Shown: in pieces, positions 31,576 through 43,574 of the stretch
How the letters are laid out: each line of letters opens with the position of its first letter
Numbering within the stretch: the first letter of the stretch is position 1
Source: Sabellastarte sp. h YS-2021
Lineage: Eukaryota; Annelida; Polychaeta; Sabellida; Sabellidae
Length of the DNA: 64,000 bases
NCBI GenBank assembly: GCA_964017235.1
Contig: OZ024933.1
Coordinates: forward strand, 62,912,255-62,976,254
Reading direction: 5' to 3'
The notes under the pieces: generated by a model
The model's input: the letters and a program-made list of their open reading frames with translations, nothing else
Told to the model about the DNA's origin: nothing
Database searches by the model: none
Position numbers and translations under genes: made by a program

Positions 31576-31769
31576 TCTACAGACCCTTTATATTTGTAAA
31601 CCTTTCACATCACGTCACTACAAATACCCATCTCGCTACACAAATCTGAAAAAAAATTCTCTGGAAGCGGTTTGCAAATGCGGGCGATAATATAGTTTAT
31701 AGGCTTCAACACCCAGTGCTGTCCCTAAGATTCGACTCTGTGGTTGGGTGAAAGCCAGCCACTTACCCT

Positions 31770-32036
31770 TGTCTTTCATATTTGGCAGGTGGCTTGATAT
31801 GGTAGAGGACTCGCCACCCTATCTTTTTGGTAGGCTTTATGTCTAAATTAGGCCTGTGGTAGACAAAAATGTCTAAAATGTGGAATATTGCTTGTTAGCG
31901 ACCTACAGTCCACATTTCTTTCCAGATTTCTTTCATATTTGGCAGGTGGCTTTGTATGCTAGAGGACTCGCCACCCTATCTTTTTGGTAGGCTTTATGTC
32001 TAAATTAGGCCTGTGGTAGACAAAAATGTCTAAAAT
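31770..32036 (+). repeat. 157-bp satellite, about 1.7 units, in H3
   Basis: Same family as 12125-12960, with TTGGCAGGTGGCTT and TAAATTAGGCCTGTGG at the same offsets. Confidence 0.9.
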
Positions 32037-33180
32037 GCATTAAAATTCATGAAATCATGCACTAAATCACTTATAACTTGAAAAGTGTTGCATTTAGAGC
32101 ATTTTGTTAAAATATGTTATTCAGCTACTTTTTTCATAGCTACAACATGGTGAGTAAGTTGGGTGTCTGTCTCAATAGCTAAGTGAGTAATAGCTACTTT
32201 TGGGCTTTTCAGTAACTTCCATCATGAGTAAAATCACTTGTAACTTGAAAACTATTGCATTTACAAAATTCTGTATAAATATGTTATTCAGCTACTTTTG
32301 GGTCAGCTATAACATAGTAAAATTTCAGACCTGTAGCTCATGGCATAGCTGAGTAATAGCTACTTTTAGGTTATCACTGTTGAGTAAATTACTTATAACT
32401 TCAAAAGTATTACATTTAGAGTATTTTGTTTCAATATGTTATCCACCTATTTCGGAGTCAGCTGTAACATAGTGAAGTTCCAGACCTGTGGCTCATTGCA
32501 TAGCTGAGTAATAGCTACTTTGAAGTTCACACTGTTGAGTAAATCAGTTGTAATTGGAAAACTATTGCATTTACAGAAATTTGTGTAAATATGTTATTGA
32601 GCTACATTTGGGTCAGCTATAACATAGTGAAATTACAGACCTGTAGCTCATGGCACCACTGAGCAATAGCTATTTTCAGGTACTGACTGTTGAGTAAATG
32701 ACTTGTAACTTGAAAAATATTGCATTTGGAGTATTTTGTTAAAATATGTTGTTCACCTACTTTTGGGTCAGCTATAACATCGTGAAATTACAGACTTATA
32801 GCTCATGGCATAGCTGAGCAATAGCTATTTTCAGGTTCTCACTATTGAGTAAATCAGTTGTAACTTGAAAACTATTGCATTTACAGTATTTTGCTTAAAT
32901 ATGTTGTTCACCTAATTTTGGGTCAGCTATAACATAGAAAAAATTCAGACATGTAGCTCATTGCATAGCTGAGTAATAGCTACTTTGAGGTTATCACTGT
33001 TGAGTAAATCAGTTATAACGTGAAAACTATTACATTTACAGTATTTTGTTTAAATATGTTATTCACATAATTTTTGGTCAGCTATAACAGAGTGAAATTG
33101 CAGACCTCTATGTCATGGCATAGCTGACCAATATCTACTTTCAGGTTCTCACTGTTGAGTAAATCATTGTATCCACTGGA
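32037..33180 (+). repeat. 155-160-bp satellite array in H3
   Basis: About seven diverged units of the family that fills H2 (GTCAGCTATAACATAGTG, CTCATTGCATAGCTGAG). Confidence 0.9.
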
Positions 33181-33289
33181 TAGCCGCAGTGTGTATAGAG
33201 ATTTCACCATTACTGCTCTAACGAAAAAAAATATTATAGCTAGCCTTCTCAAGTTTGTAAGGTATATTAGAGGGTGCACCACAGTATTC

Positions 33290-34440
33290 TATTGGTAGGC
33301 TTTATGTCTAAATTAGGCCTGTGGCTAAATTACTTGCCTACTAAAAATGAGTAATTCTGCATTTTCTCTAAAAGTATTGCAGATAGCAAATTTTTCTTAA
33401 ATAACTCATTCACCTACTTTTGGGAGAGCTTTCACATGCTGAAGTTCCAGACCTGTAGGTAATTACTCACCTACTCAAAATGAGTAAATGCAAATTATCT
33501 CTAAAAGTATTGCAGATAGCCAATTTTTGTCAAATAACTCCTTCACCTACTTTTGGGAGAGCTTTCACTTGAAGTTTCAGACCCGTAGGTAATTACTCAC
33601 CTACTGAAAATGAGTAAATGCAAATTATCTCTAAAAGTATTGCAGATAGCCAATTTTTGTCAAATAACTCCTTCACCTACTTTTGGGAGAGCTTTCACTT
33701 GGTGAAGTTTCAGACCCGTAGGTAATTACTCACCTACTGAAAATGAGTAAATGCAAATTATCTCTAAAAGTATTGCAGATAGCCAATTTTTGTCAAATAA
33801 CTGCTTCACCTACTTTTGGGAGACCTTTCACTTGGTCAAGTTTCAGACCTGTAGCTAATTATTCACCTACTCAAAATGAGTAAATGCTAATTATCTCTAA
33901 AAGTATTGCAGATATCCAATTCTTATCAAATAACTCATTCATCTACTTTTGGGAGAGCTTTCACATGTTGAAGTTCCAGACCCGTAGGTAATTACTCACC
34001 TACTGAAAATGAGTAAATTCGAATTATCTCTAAAAGTATTGTAGATAGCCAATTTTTCTCAAATAACTCATTCGCCTACTTTTGAGAGAGCTTTCACTTG
34101 TTGAAGTTTCAGACCCGTAGCTAATTATTCACCTACTCAAAATGAGTAAATGCGAATTATCTCTAGAATTATTGCAGATAGCCAGTATTTCTCAAATAAC
34201 TCATTAATATGAAAACAACTTATAGGAAGTCATGGGCTGCAAATCTTTTCATGTGGTCAGATTTCACCTTGGGCCCCTGCTGCTTATTATTGGTCCTAGA
34301 GGTTTGCAATGTGAAAACGACTTATAGGAAATCATGGGCTGCGAATCTTTTGATGTGGTCAGACTTCACCTTGGGCCCCTGCTACAAGGTCAAATAAGGG
34401 TAGCCAAACTTAAAAGTGCTTTCACCTTGCTTATTAACGA
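33290..34440 (+). repeat. 134-bp family array plus two 146-bp units in H3
   Basis: About six units with AAAAGTATTGCAGATAGCC and CTACTGAAAATGAGTAAATG, then two partial units of the 146-bp family (ATCATGGGCTGC) from 34200. Confidence 0.9.
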
Positions 34441-34528
34441 AAAATGCTGTTTATCTTCTAAACTATATTACTTGGCCTTTGTTGGTGGATACATCCAGCA
34501 TCTGGCCACAGATGCGTCCTTAGTGTAG

Positions 34529-34686
34529 TTGAGTCTTATACTTTACAGAAGATATCATATTGAAGCTCAGTTATCCAAACTTGCAGGATTCATGTAAACC
34601 ACTGGAAAATTATAATTGACTTTATAATATCAAATATTTTGATCATTAGAAAGTTAAGAAAATGACTTTCCTTATACTTCTAGCAG
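34529..34686. other. End of intron 4
   Basis: Short unique stretch ending in the acceptor TATACTTCTAGCAG. Confidence 0.55.
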
Positions 34687-34798
34687 GACACCGGACCCAA
34701 GATGGAAAGTTCTGATAAAAGGACCCAGGGAGGCGGTAGAGTGGCTAGAGGTGGTGTTAGGCAGCCCAGGGGTAGAGCCAAGAAAACAGAAGATGTGG
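34687..34798 (+). CDS. Host gene exon 5
   Basis: A 112-nt exon, phase 0 in and phase 1 out, between TTCTAGCAG and GTGG|GTGAGT, a near-consensus donor. It encodes an arginine/glycine-rich stretch, GGGRVARGGVRQPRGRAKK, likely disordered and RNA-binding. An acceptor 3 nt upstream (TTCTAG) would add one Gln. RG-rich sequence between the motif region and the S-rich part also fits an SMG6-like N-terminus. Confidence 0.65.
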
Positions 34799-36284
34799 GT
34801 GAGTATTCTCCTGCTAGAGGTCAGTCTTCCAACACTTTGAACTAAGTGTGCAGAGTTCTCTGGTCTGATATTATAATTACAGAAGAATTTTATCATACAC
34901 TGAACTGAATATGCAATAGGACAATTACATAAGAGTAGAGAGATTCACACAAACCGGGATACAGAATTGTGTGTTTTGTTTTCTCAAGTGAAGAAATTTA
35001 AATGAATACATCGCAAGGTTTCTTTTACATTAGGTATCCACAATTTTGTATAAATAATTAGTAAATATAAGTCATTATCAATTGTGGCAACATATGGAAA
35101 TTATTGACTTTTGGAAAGTTTATGTGAGCTTGACCAAAACTACATCAGGTCTATTGTTGGAAGAAAGCCAGTACTTCATCAAAAGTATGTTTATTTGAAC
35201 AAGGTAGATTCAAACCTTTTAATTAGACTACTGTTAAGTGGAATTGTGTTTTTAGTAGAAATACATATCAGGGATAGTATTCACTAACATTGATCAGTGA
35301 AGATCAGTAGTGCTGTGAGTTTGTGTGGGTTCGTTGTTTGGTATCTGTACAAGCCAGGGAACTTCGATCTAGTTTGATCGTTGCAACAACGTTTCAAAAT
35401 CGGTAAAACACAGAAATTTAACATAAAATCTTGTCACTTTGAAAATATACTAAAAATATAAAAATCCATATATATTTGGAATAAATTTCGCCATATTTTC
35501 ATTAAAATGCAGGTTTTATAGATTGACCATGATAGGATCCATTTGGATGTGGTGTAATCATGGTGATTTCTAAACGTTTTGCCAAGTCCGAATTTCAGAT
35601 GTTTAAAGTTTAAACTGGACTTTGAATTTGGGGCAGTAAATGAGTGAACTGTCGAACTTCTACAAACATGATCACAGCACTAAAGATCAGATCCAATATG
35701 ATTTAAAAAGAACAACTTTTGGCCAAATTTTAGGTCAGCTCAGATTCGTATTCAAGAAACACTTTGTCTGATCTTTTGATCAAATTTTGGATTAACGTTG
35801 ATTCATGCACTTTCATAGATTAACTTTTGGATCAAGACGACTCAGAAATAGCTAATAGATTTCTCAGGTAATGATTTGATCAGTCATTGCAGAGGGTTCT
35901 TCATTAGTGAATTAACCATTTAGATTTCCTGAGTGAAAAAGAACGCTATTTAAGATTATGAGATATAATAATAATAACAAAAAAAAATTACAGATAAGAA
36001 AAAATAATCTTTTCAGATCAAATTATCCGTGGTTTGTGAATACCTATTTGATTCAGTGGCTCACGTAAAAGACTTTTTTCTCAAATTTGAGCTGATCTTG
36101 ATTAGATCGTAATCCAAGTCAGTTAATACCACCTCTGGTCCCTTGCAGGACTTTCAGTTGATTGTGTCTTGCAAAATTATCTGTTGTAGACTTTTAATGT
36201 GATATTTTTGTTCAAGTTAAATGTAAATTTGAGTCTGTTTTTAAGTAAAAATTAAGAAGGTTTGATTAGTTGACTAGTAGTGAC
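34799..36284. other. Intron 5, first part, possible large inverted-repeat element
   Basis: ATAGTATTCACTAAC near 35276 and its approximate inverse GTTTGTGAATACCTAT near 36040 could be the ends of a roughly 770-bp MITE rich in GATC/TGATCA motifs. No target duplication was found, so this is tentative. Confidence 0.35.
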
Positions 36285-36669
36285 TAGGGCTGCGAACGAG
36301 TACTCGAGCCTCGGTTTACGAGGCGGTCTTGGCTTGTACTCGAGTCCATTTTAAAAACTCGGTTACTCGCAAGGTATTGTATTATTGCCCACGTAATCAA
36401 ACGCTTGTGTAAAATATGCTACATTTCAGCATTTCCGTCACATAATATCAATTAAAGTTGTTATTTTCGCTTGAAAACATACAATTTACTTCATATTCTA
36501 TAATATATGGTCAAGTAGAAGACATCTTTCTTCAAAAGTTTCGTTTCCGGAACCGACTATTTGTTTACAGAAAATGGTGGGAACTAAATCTCGCGGTTAC
36601 TCGAATTCGGGCCGGTTGTCAGAGGGCGAGTACTCGATGCCGTTTTTTTTTGTACCCGTCACAGCCCTA
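36285..36669 (+). mobile_element. hAT MITE with 8-bp target duplication
   Basis: Begins TAGGGCTGCGAACGAGTACTCG and ends with the inverted CACAGCCCTA. It is flanked by GTAGTGAC at 36277-36284 and 36670-36677. The subterminal GAGTACTCGAG palindromes are typical of hAT ends. The reading frame across it is not a gene. Confidence 0.9.
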
Positions 36670-36863
36670 GTAGTGACCATTAGAGTATTGACAAGGGCGG
36701 TTTGTGCCAAATAAAAGCACCAGTTAAAAACCACCCCTATAATTGATGGGCCAACCCTGCTTATTTTTCACACCAAAAAGGCCTGAAAATGTGACAAATA
36801 GGTCTATAAAAATTTGACCTTTGTGCACTTGCAGTACTACCGTATATGTTATATTTATTTTAG

Positions 36864-36973
36864 ATGACTATCAAAATGACATGGTAGTGACAGTGAGAAG
36901 TGATGGGGTTGCTACGCATCGATCTGTGGACAGTCAGACCGTGGGCAGGAGACAGCAGAACCGTCACTGGAAG
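36864..36973 (+). CDS. Host gene exon 6
   Basis: A 110-nt exon, phase 1 in (TTATTTTAG) and phase 0 out (TGGAAG|GTAAGC, strong donor). It encodes DDYQNDMVVTVRSDGVATHR and a basic end with RRQQNRHWK. No named domain recognised. Confidence 0.65.
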
Positions 36974-37138
36974 GTAAGCTCTGAGAGTGCAACTGTACTG
37001 AGTTGAGTGGAATCTCAACAAACCACAGTAATATTATCACCTGACCAGGAGTTTCCAGGGTTAAGTGTGGTGAAATGGATCCCCACTAGCATCCTTTCTT
37101 TATTGCAGTGAATATAAGAATGCTACTTATCAGTGTTA
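36974..37138. other. Start of intron 6
   Basis: Short unique sequence before a mariner-type MITE. Confidence 0.5.
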
Positions 37139-37363
37139 GAGTAAGAAATCTAAAATTCGCCACATATCTGAAATTCGCCACATGTGAAAATACTAATAAA
37201 ATAAATGAATTGTGGTGAGATTTGTTGACTATATAGTAAATTAAGGCTTTTTGAACTGAAAAATACCATTTTTTAGACAAAAACATTATTTTCTTCATAA
37301 AATTAATTAAGGTTTTAGAGGTGGCGAATTTTCGATTCCTGGCGAATTTTCGATTTCTTACTC
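37139..37363 (+). mobile_element. Mariner-type MITE, copy 1 (225 bp)
   Basis: Ends GAGTAAGAAATC and its inverse GATTTCTTACTC, each followed inward by two AAAATTCGCCA boxes. Flanked by TA on both sides. The same element is inverted at 45552-45776, with identical length. Confidence 0.9.
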
Positions 37364-39099
37364 TATATTTAATTGTTTTAATGTTCTCTGTCATATGTCA
37401 GTTTTAGTGAAGATTTTATTTTTTATTTCAAGTTATTTTGACATTAATCTAATTTCTATTAAATAAAACTTCTATACCTTTTTTATGGAAATGATTAATT
37501 TCATTTGTCAGATTGGATGTTACTGTAAGATCAAGCCTTCTCTCACTTGGAATGTTTTTTCAGTTGTTTGCACTTTTTAATTGTGTTGAAGGGCAATTCT
37601 CAGATTCTATTTAAGAGTGACAAAGTATTTGGGAGTATAGAATTAGGAAAAAGTACTTTTTTGTGTACTTAAATGTTAGAAAAGTTTTCAAATTATATTT
37701 GTGCTGTTATCTACAGCAATGGTTAAGGAGTATTTCAAGTATAAAAAATCAATACTTGTGGCCAGAGATGGATACAAAGCTCTGCTCTCCGGATATCGAA
37801 GCAATTTTATTTCAAGATTTGTCAGTGGTACTGGTAATATCTCTGTATCAATAGCATTTTAGTAAATACCGTGAAAACATCTTTAAAACTGCCATCTCGC
37901 TTGTCAATGCATAAAATTAAATGAAAACCTGAAATATTGGAAAACAAACCCTAAATCTGAAGAAATTGCGCACTTTTATGATTTTTCTTGCATTTGTGTA
38001 CATTTTGGAGATTTTTATTACAGTTTTGACCCGTCCTAAATTTTAAATTGAAAATTACACCAAAATATTTTAAACAACCTCTCAATTGTCAGCAGATATT
38101 CTGGTGAAAAAAAGACCCAAATATTTAAAAATGACCAATAAATTCAAAGAAATTAGATACCTGTATCCACAGTTTTTGAAGATGTTCTACTTTTATAGCA
38201 AATGTGGACCATAACCACAATGCAAAGTTTTCAATATCCTGAAATTGGGATGGTAGATATGCTACCTACTCTTCCCTAGTAAATTCGATTAGATACCTTT
38301 ACATCTTTGAAAAATACTATTTTAATTTAAACGATATGTAGAAGTAATTTTTTAGAATTCATTGTGTCATTTTCTTTGTCTTATTTATATTTTATTTCCT
38401 TTGCAATCTTCGGAGTAGCATGCTAAACATTTATTTCTGATACAGAACATTTTGTCACATTTTCTCGATATATTTTATAAAGTTCAACCCTTTCACTGTC
38501 AATGGATCACAGCACTGCTGTACTAGTGCTAATGACATCGTATGACCTAATTTATATAATAACTATAAAGCCCTCGGAGGACGGCACACATCCAAAAGGT
38601 AGAATGTTTGTGCATGCAGAATACTTCCAAAAATGAAACCACGCCTTTCTTTGGCCAGGCCCTATGCATTTAAAAATATATTTCATGAAGATCTGTTCAT
38701 TACTTTTGGAGGAATGTCAACCAGGAAGACAAAGTCACTGAAAATACATTAAAATGAGACCTTTGAAAATTCTGTTTTTTTTATGTATCCATTATACAAT
38801 CTATTGAACTTTACTGAAAGAAGCTGTCGGTGCATATGAGGGTTGTTGACTGGCATTTTAAATACCGGAAGTGCGCAGTGAACGAAAACCCTTCTGTGTG
38901 CATAGAATCAGCTGGGAGTAAAACCTCCGATAACCACCAGCTGAAAAACGGAAGTGTCGTTTCAAATTTCTCATTTGGAAATTCGTCCACTTTAATGAGG
39001 GCGATCATGCATTCAAAACAATATGGCGGCTCCCTTGTTTGTGTCACCTCATAAAAATAAAGGGATATTTCTTTCAACTAGGTAGGCTGGTCTTTATAA
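37364..39099. other. Intron 6 sequence, no feature seen
   Basis: AT-rich. The opposing open frames at 38811-39077 show no known domain and no support from splicing or codon pattern. Confidence 0.5.
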
Positions 39100-39260
39100 T
39101 AGTAATAAATACTTTGTGCTCGGGCGTTTGTTACAGGATATACGCCCGGCAAAAATTCCTTAATAATGCCCTCGCGCCTAACGGCGCTCTGGCATTATTT
39201 GAAATTTTTGCTGGGCATATATCCTGTAACAAATGCCCTCACAATCGGTATTTATTACTA
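39100..39260. mobile_element. Foldback element / near-perfect palindrome (161 bp)
   Basis: Left arm TAGTAATAAAT ... GTTACAGGATATACGCCCGGC ... AATAATGCC pairs with right arm GGCATTATT ... GCTGGGCATATATCCTGTAAC ... ATTTATTACTA. Arms are about 75 bp with a short CGCGCCTAACGGCGC centre that is itself palindromic. Confidence 0.85.
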
Positions 39261-39842
39261 CATTAATACATTTTGAACTGCATACATGAAATATAAACAA
39301 CAGTTGATCGATTGTAGTGAAACGGTTACATAGTCTTTTGTTCAAGCATGCATCACAATTATATTGTACTTTTCCCAAGGAGTAAGTTTTATTGGAATAA
39401 CATTTCATCGCATTGAGGAGGAAAATACATCATAAAAAATCCACAGACGTTGATATTGCTGATGGCACAGTATTCTCTATTTCAAATTCACATCTCGTGG
39501 AAGTTACATACTGATATACTGTTGTCTAAATAATTAACTGGAAAGGCAGAGTATACTGCTCAGTGGTGCTCCAAAACTTTCGGAATAATTGACATCTTGA
39601 ACTTCACTTCCCTGACCTGTTCCAGAAAAAGACTTAAAATATTTTTATTCAACAGAGCTTTAAAACTTTGATTCTCCTTGGTCATCCTGGCATCTCTGTG
39701 GTTCTTGACCCCTACCTGCCCAATGGCTATAAAATTTCAGAACAATAATTTTTGTGGACACCTTAGAATCTGCTTGTATGTACATTAAGCACTATATAAT
39801 TGTGGTATTAGATTAGTTTTAAAATGTATGAGTTTTGTCCAG
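39261..39842. other. End of intron 6 with a possible LINE tail
   Basis: 39565-39665 reads on the + strand as CSRKRLKIFLFNRA, similar to the extreme C-terminus of CR1/L2-type RT proteins. Short and unproven. The intron ends TTTTGTCCAG. Confidence 0.4.
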
Positions 39843-39938
39843 GAGCCCGGAGATTCCAAGAGAACCCAGCGCCAGAGGTCTTCGGATAGTATTGGCAGCG
39901 TGGAATTCCTGGACGATGGATTGGAGTGGGATTATCAG
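39843..39938 (+). CDS. Host gene exon 7
   Basis: A 96-nt exon, phase 0 both ends (GTCCAG / TATCAG|GTTATA). It encodes RQRSSDSIGSVEFLDDGLEW and flanking residues. The serine/acidic S-S-D-S-I-G-S patch could be a phosphorylation site; human SMG6 has a comparable SSTDSLDED patch, an analogy only. Confidence 0.6.
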
Positions 39939-41478
39939 GTTATATGCTGCTATTTTCTGTTGGACTGTGTTAAGCAGAAGCAATTTTTAGCTCAACTTTT
40001 GGCTTAATTTGATCGATCCATTAATATTGTTGAATCATTAATACTTAATCTAAATAATCAGCTTAATTGCTGGAAGCAATTTAAGCCAATGATTAGCTGA
40101 GCCATTTTCTGTAAACTTTAATTTGGATGTTTGGCTCAGCTTGATCCTTATTTGTCAGTATGACCTCTGCTTTGTTGAGGGTAAAAGACCCCCAGAAAAA
40201 AAATATTTATACTTTTACCAGAATTCAGTATAACAGAGTAAATTGCATTGTAAAAAGTCTTTGAAGGACCTAAGTTCTATTAAAAAAGAGAATTCTACTT
40301 AACAAAGTTTAATTTCAAGCAGTTTGACTGTCTTTAGGTTATAGTTAGGTTTGACCTTTTGCATATTCTTACCTGAAGCTTGTTTTGAGGGGATATTTAT
40401 GCAAAAACCTATTTTTATTGCTTTGTTCAGAAACCTCAGCACAGCAACCCTGAGTGTATAAATGCTTATATGTTATTTATATTTGATTGAATTTTTGTTC
40501 TATAGCCCAAATAGTTTGTACTAGTCAATATATATCCAAGATCTTTCCTCTGAACAAAAAAAAAAAAAAAAAAAAAAAAAAGTATGTAATTATTGCATTT
40601 TATTCCCTGCTCCCATATTAATATTCTTTTTGATATTACTTAAATGAAAATAGAATTTTAAATATAAAGCAATTTTAAATTGTTTATAATCATTCTTCAG
40701 ATTTTACAGTAAAAGTTTACAACTTTGTAAAATTGTTTCGCATAAGCCACTGTGTTCACAATGCAATAATCTGGAGCTTGGAAAACTTTCTCGCTTAAAT
40801 ATGCAGGAGAACCTTAGTTATTTGCCCTTTGTTTGAGTTTTCAATTGCTATGAACACAGTTTACTGTTACCCTGCTACTTTACACTGAAGTAACTCTTGT
40901 ATTTAACAAATCTTCTATTGTCCAAAAAGTTTCTTTCTCTTTCAATACATTTGGATAATAGAAGTTTTGCTGTATTTCATGCAATTCTTTGGAATGATTT
41001 GTTTTGCTTGTTTTGATATAAGATTGTGTCTGTACAAATAATGCTTTTTTTTGGTGAAAATTATGCTTGGTTTATTTATATCATTAACGTGACATTTATC
41101 CCTGATATTTTCAATGCTGTCCTATGTGTATGTGGACACAATAGTACCTTGTGCTTTGTATCTATATGCAGAGTAAATAATGTGTGAAATTTGCCACAGT
41201 ATTTAATATGTGAATTTCCCACTCACACAAAATCCTCTTAAGTCTATCTAAATGGCTATATCATTGCAGTTCCCATTGCATTGACATTTTGTATGTTGAC
41301 ACCTTTACTGAAAATAACTGTTGTACCTATCTTCACCATTATATAAAGACTTGTGTGTGAATAAATGTAGCCTCATCTTAAAGAAACAAAATGGCTGCAA
41401 TTTCATGTGCACAAAATTAATACCGTTTGTCTAATAAGTAATAACTAATGGTGTTCTGATATACCTGTATCTTTCTAG
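39939..41478. other. Intron 7, first part
   Basis: AT-rich. 39950-40150 has imperfect inverted repeats of TTAGCTCA/TGAGCTAA type that suggest an old MITE. A 23-nt A run lies at 40558-40580. No gene seen. Confidence 0.5.
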
Positions 41479-41716
41479 GGGGCTCGGGGGTGTAGCGGTT
41501 AGAGTGCTTGCCTTCAGCCTCTGGGGTCGCTGGTTCTAATATCGGCCTGGGCGCTTCATGTTGGAAAGTTGGTAGTTACTTGCTGATATCCGGTGGTTTA
41601 CAGTGCAGTATCTTGACCAACTAGTATGCACTGGTTCCTCCACCCATAAACTACCTGTTGCAATATGACCCTGGCTGTTGAACACAATGTAAAACAAAAG
41701 TTAATCTATAATCAGT
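41479..41716 (+). mobile_element. tRNA-derived SINE
   Basis: Same family as 10335-10552: GGGTGTAGCGGTTAGAGTG head, TTCATGTTGGAAAGTTGG and CAATATGACCCTGGCTGTTG body. CTGTATCT occurs just before (41465-41472) and just after (41717-41724), probably the remains of a target duplication. Confidence 0.88.
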
Positions 41717-42658
41717 CTGTATCTAGGTCTGGATGTCCTGAAACTCAAGAAAACTCTTAGATCTTAAATATCCACTTGGTCAATATTTGTTCAATCTGCA
41801 TTGAAATACGGAATGGCAACTTTTGTTATGGAGAGACTGGCAACTTTTGCTATGAACCTGTAACTTCGTACACTGGCTGTTTCCCATAAAAGTAGTGTCA
41901 ACTCATTTGGATTGAAACAATTGCCAATATTATCAAATTTATACATAGCTCTGTTGGCCAATGGCCTTCTTGGTATTGATTTTGGCCCATTCCAAAAACA
42001 CAAGATGGCCACCAAGGGTAGTTTCTTGAACACTGTTTCTGCTGGTTTCATTAGCTGACCCCCAGTAAAAGAAATACTTTTGTCACTGGATTAGTTGTGA
42101 AACTTCTTTTTATTTTAAGTGTCTGATCACCAGCAGCTTTTAAATAACTTTCAAAAATGATCGTCATCTTCTCCATTGATTACCTTGTACCAGTAAAGCA
42201 AATGCCCTAAGTTTGTGAACAATGTTTATGATATTTTTTTTTCTTCCTTCACCATTTTATGGACATTTTTCTTATTTTCACCCTAACATGTCAAAATGAT
42301 CTTTGTCCAGGTCAGTACTTGCCCACCATAATACTTTCAGCCTATGAAGTAAGTTATTCCAGTATGTCTGGTCTGTGTTGACTGTTTTTGGACAACCGAC
42401 CCGAATTTGACTAACCACGAGATTTAGTACGTACCATTAGAAATCTGTAAACAAATGGCGATGAAACTGTTGACGAAAAAAAAAACATATTCTATTTAAC
42501 CAGATATTTTTGGAAATGGAGTAAATTATACATTTATAAGCCAGAATCACAACTTTAATTGATATTATGTTGCGGAAATGAAGAAATGTCATTATATTTT
42601 ACACAAATGTTTTATTTCTCGGGTGATATTACAGTACACTGTGAGTAATGGAGTAGTT
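41717..42658. other. Intron 7, middle part
   Basis: No gene. The minus-strand frame at 41791-42051 has no recognised domain. 42390-42658 may be the left part of a hAT-like element split by H4, with TTTTTGGA at 42384-42391 and again just after CACCCCTAG near 43352. Confidence 0.4.
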
Positions 42659-43284
42659 AAGCGTCCCACGAGGGACGCTTGTTTTATATATGGGAGAAGC
42701 GACTCTGTCAGTTCTTTTCATATTTGGCAGCTGTATGCAGTAGATACCATTTTGAATTTTTGAATTTTTTTGCAAAAATCGCAAAGCACAAAAGTGCTTG
42801 TATCTCGAAAACTGTGCGAGATAGAGAGTTTTCGGCAAAATTTTTGACCCACAGGATATCTGTGAAGACTAGCCTTTTCAAGTTTCAACGAATATTTCAC
42901 TTGCGAAAAATGGCAGTCATGTTGAATTTTCGAATTTTTTTTAAAAATGCAAAACACAAAAATGCTTGTATCTCGAAACTGTGCTAGATAGAGCGATTTT
43001 GACGAAATTTTTTGCCCGCAGGGTAATAAATCTGCTGAGTAGCTGACCCAATTTTCAAAAAAATTTTGCCCCATCAAAAATGGCGGCCATTTTGAATTTT
43101 CAAAGTTTTCGCAAAAATTGCAAAACACAAAAAATACTTGTATCTCGAAAACAGTGTGACATAGAGCGATTTCACCAAAATTTTTGACCCACAGACATGA
43201 TTAAGCTGCCATTATTTCTCCTTTTCGGGACACTTTGTTTTTGCCATGCAAAAGCAGTCGTTTTGTTTTCAAGCGATCCTCTAG
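42659..43284 (+). mobile_element. Small Helentron-like element H4
   Basis: The 5' end is a perfect 9-bp hairpin, AAGCGTCCC-ACGA-GGGACGCTT (42659-42680). The core has about 2.7 units of a 168-172-bp repeat, with TATCTCGAAA at 42801, 42969 and 43141. Near the 3' end is TTTTGC-CAT-GCAAAA, and it ends CTCTAG followed by TT. The unit CGATTT ... TTTTTGACCCACAG is shared with arrays at 51040-51120 and 61350-62470. Confidence 0.55.
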
Positions 43285-43553
43285 TTAAAATGGACTCGAG
43301 TACTGGCAAAGACGGACTCTATCAAGTCTCGAATAACTGTTTGCACCCCTAGTTTTTGGAAATAAAAAGCATTCCCCTGCAGTAAACCACTGTAGTACTT
43401 AAACAAATACAGTAATATTTTCTGACAAAACTACATTTGTAACTCAATGACAAAATGGACATAATAGGAGTATTGACTGAGTGTGATTTCTTGTTTTGGT
43501 CATGTGTATATACTCAGAAATTCATATAAAGGTGTGAGTTTTTCTATATTTAG
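43285..43553. other. End of intron 7
   Basis: Contains GGACTCGAGTACTGG and TGTTTGCACCCCTAG, resembling the right end of a hAT MITE. It ends TTCTATATTTAG. Confidence 0.4.
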
Positions 43554-43574
43554 GAAACGGTAGGCCAAAGGAAG
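43554..43574 (+). CDS. Host gene exon 8, 21-nt microexon
   Basis: ATATTTAG|GAAACGGTAGGCCAAAGGAAG|GTGAGT: a consensus acceptor and donor bound exactly seven codons (ETVGQRK) in phase 0, the phase left by exon 7 and needed by exon 9. Microexons often depend on flanking splicing enhancers and are frequently alternative; skipping keeps the frame. Confidence 0.5.

Larger units (their letters stand above)
30350..34528 (+). mobile_element. Helentron-like satellite carrier H3
   Basis: The 5' end has a perfect 8-bp stem, TATCCCCG/CGGGGATA, the same ACTATGGATTC and TCGTCCGCGTCC stretch as H1, and CTTGTTAACGACCTACAGTC. The 3' end has GGATACATC/GATGCGTCC and ends GTGTAG followed by TT (CTAG in the other copies). 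About 1.3 kb after the 5' end (30440-31760) is not seen in H1 and includes a triplicated 105-125-bp segment. The core is satellites. No ORF with a known domain. Confidence 0.6.

Noticed and set aside
36458..36670. 70-residue frame
   Set aside because: Lies within the hAT MITE 36285-36669 and ends in its TIR.
37086..37394. 102-residue minus-strand frame and the similar frame at 45617-45877
   Set aside because: Both are translations of the two copies of the mariner MITE.
42384..43360. hAT element with TTTTTGGA duplication surrounding H4
   Set aside because: The 8-bp repeats are there, but the presumed ends (CAACCGACCC and CACCCCTAG) are not convincing inverted repeats.
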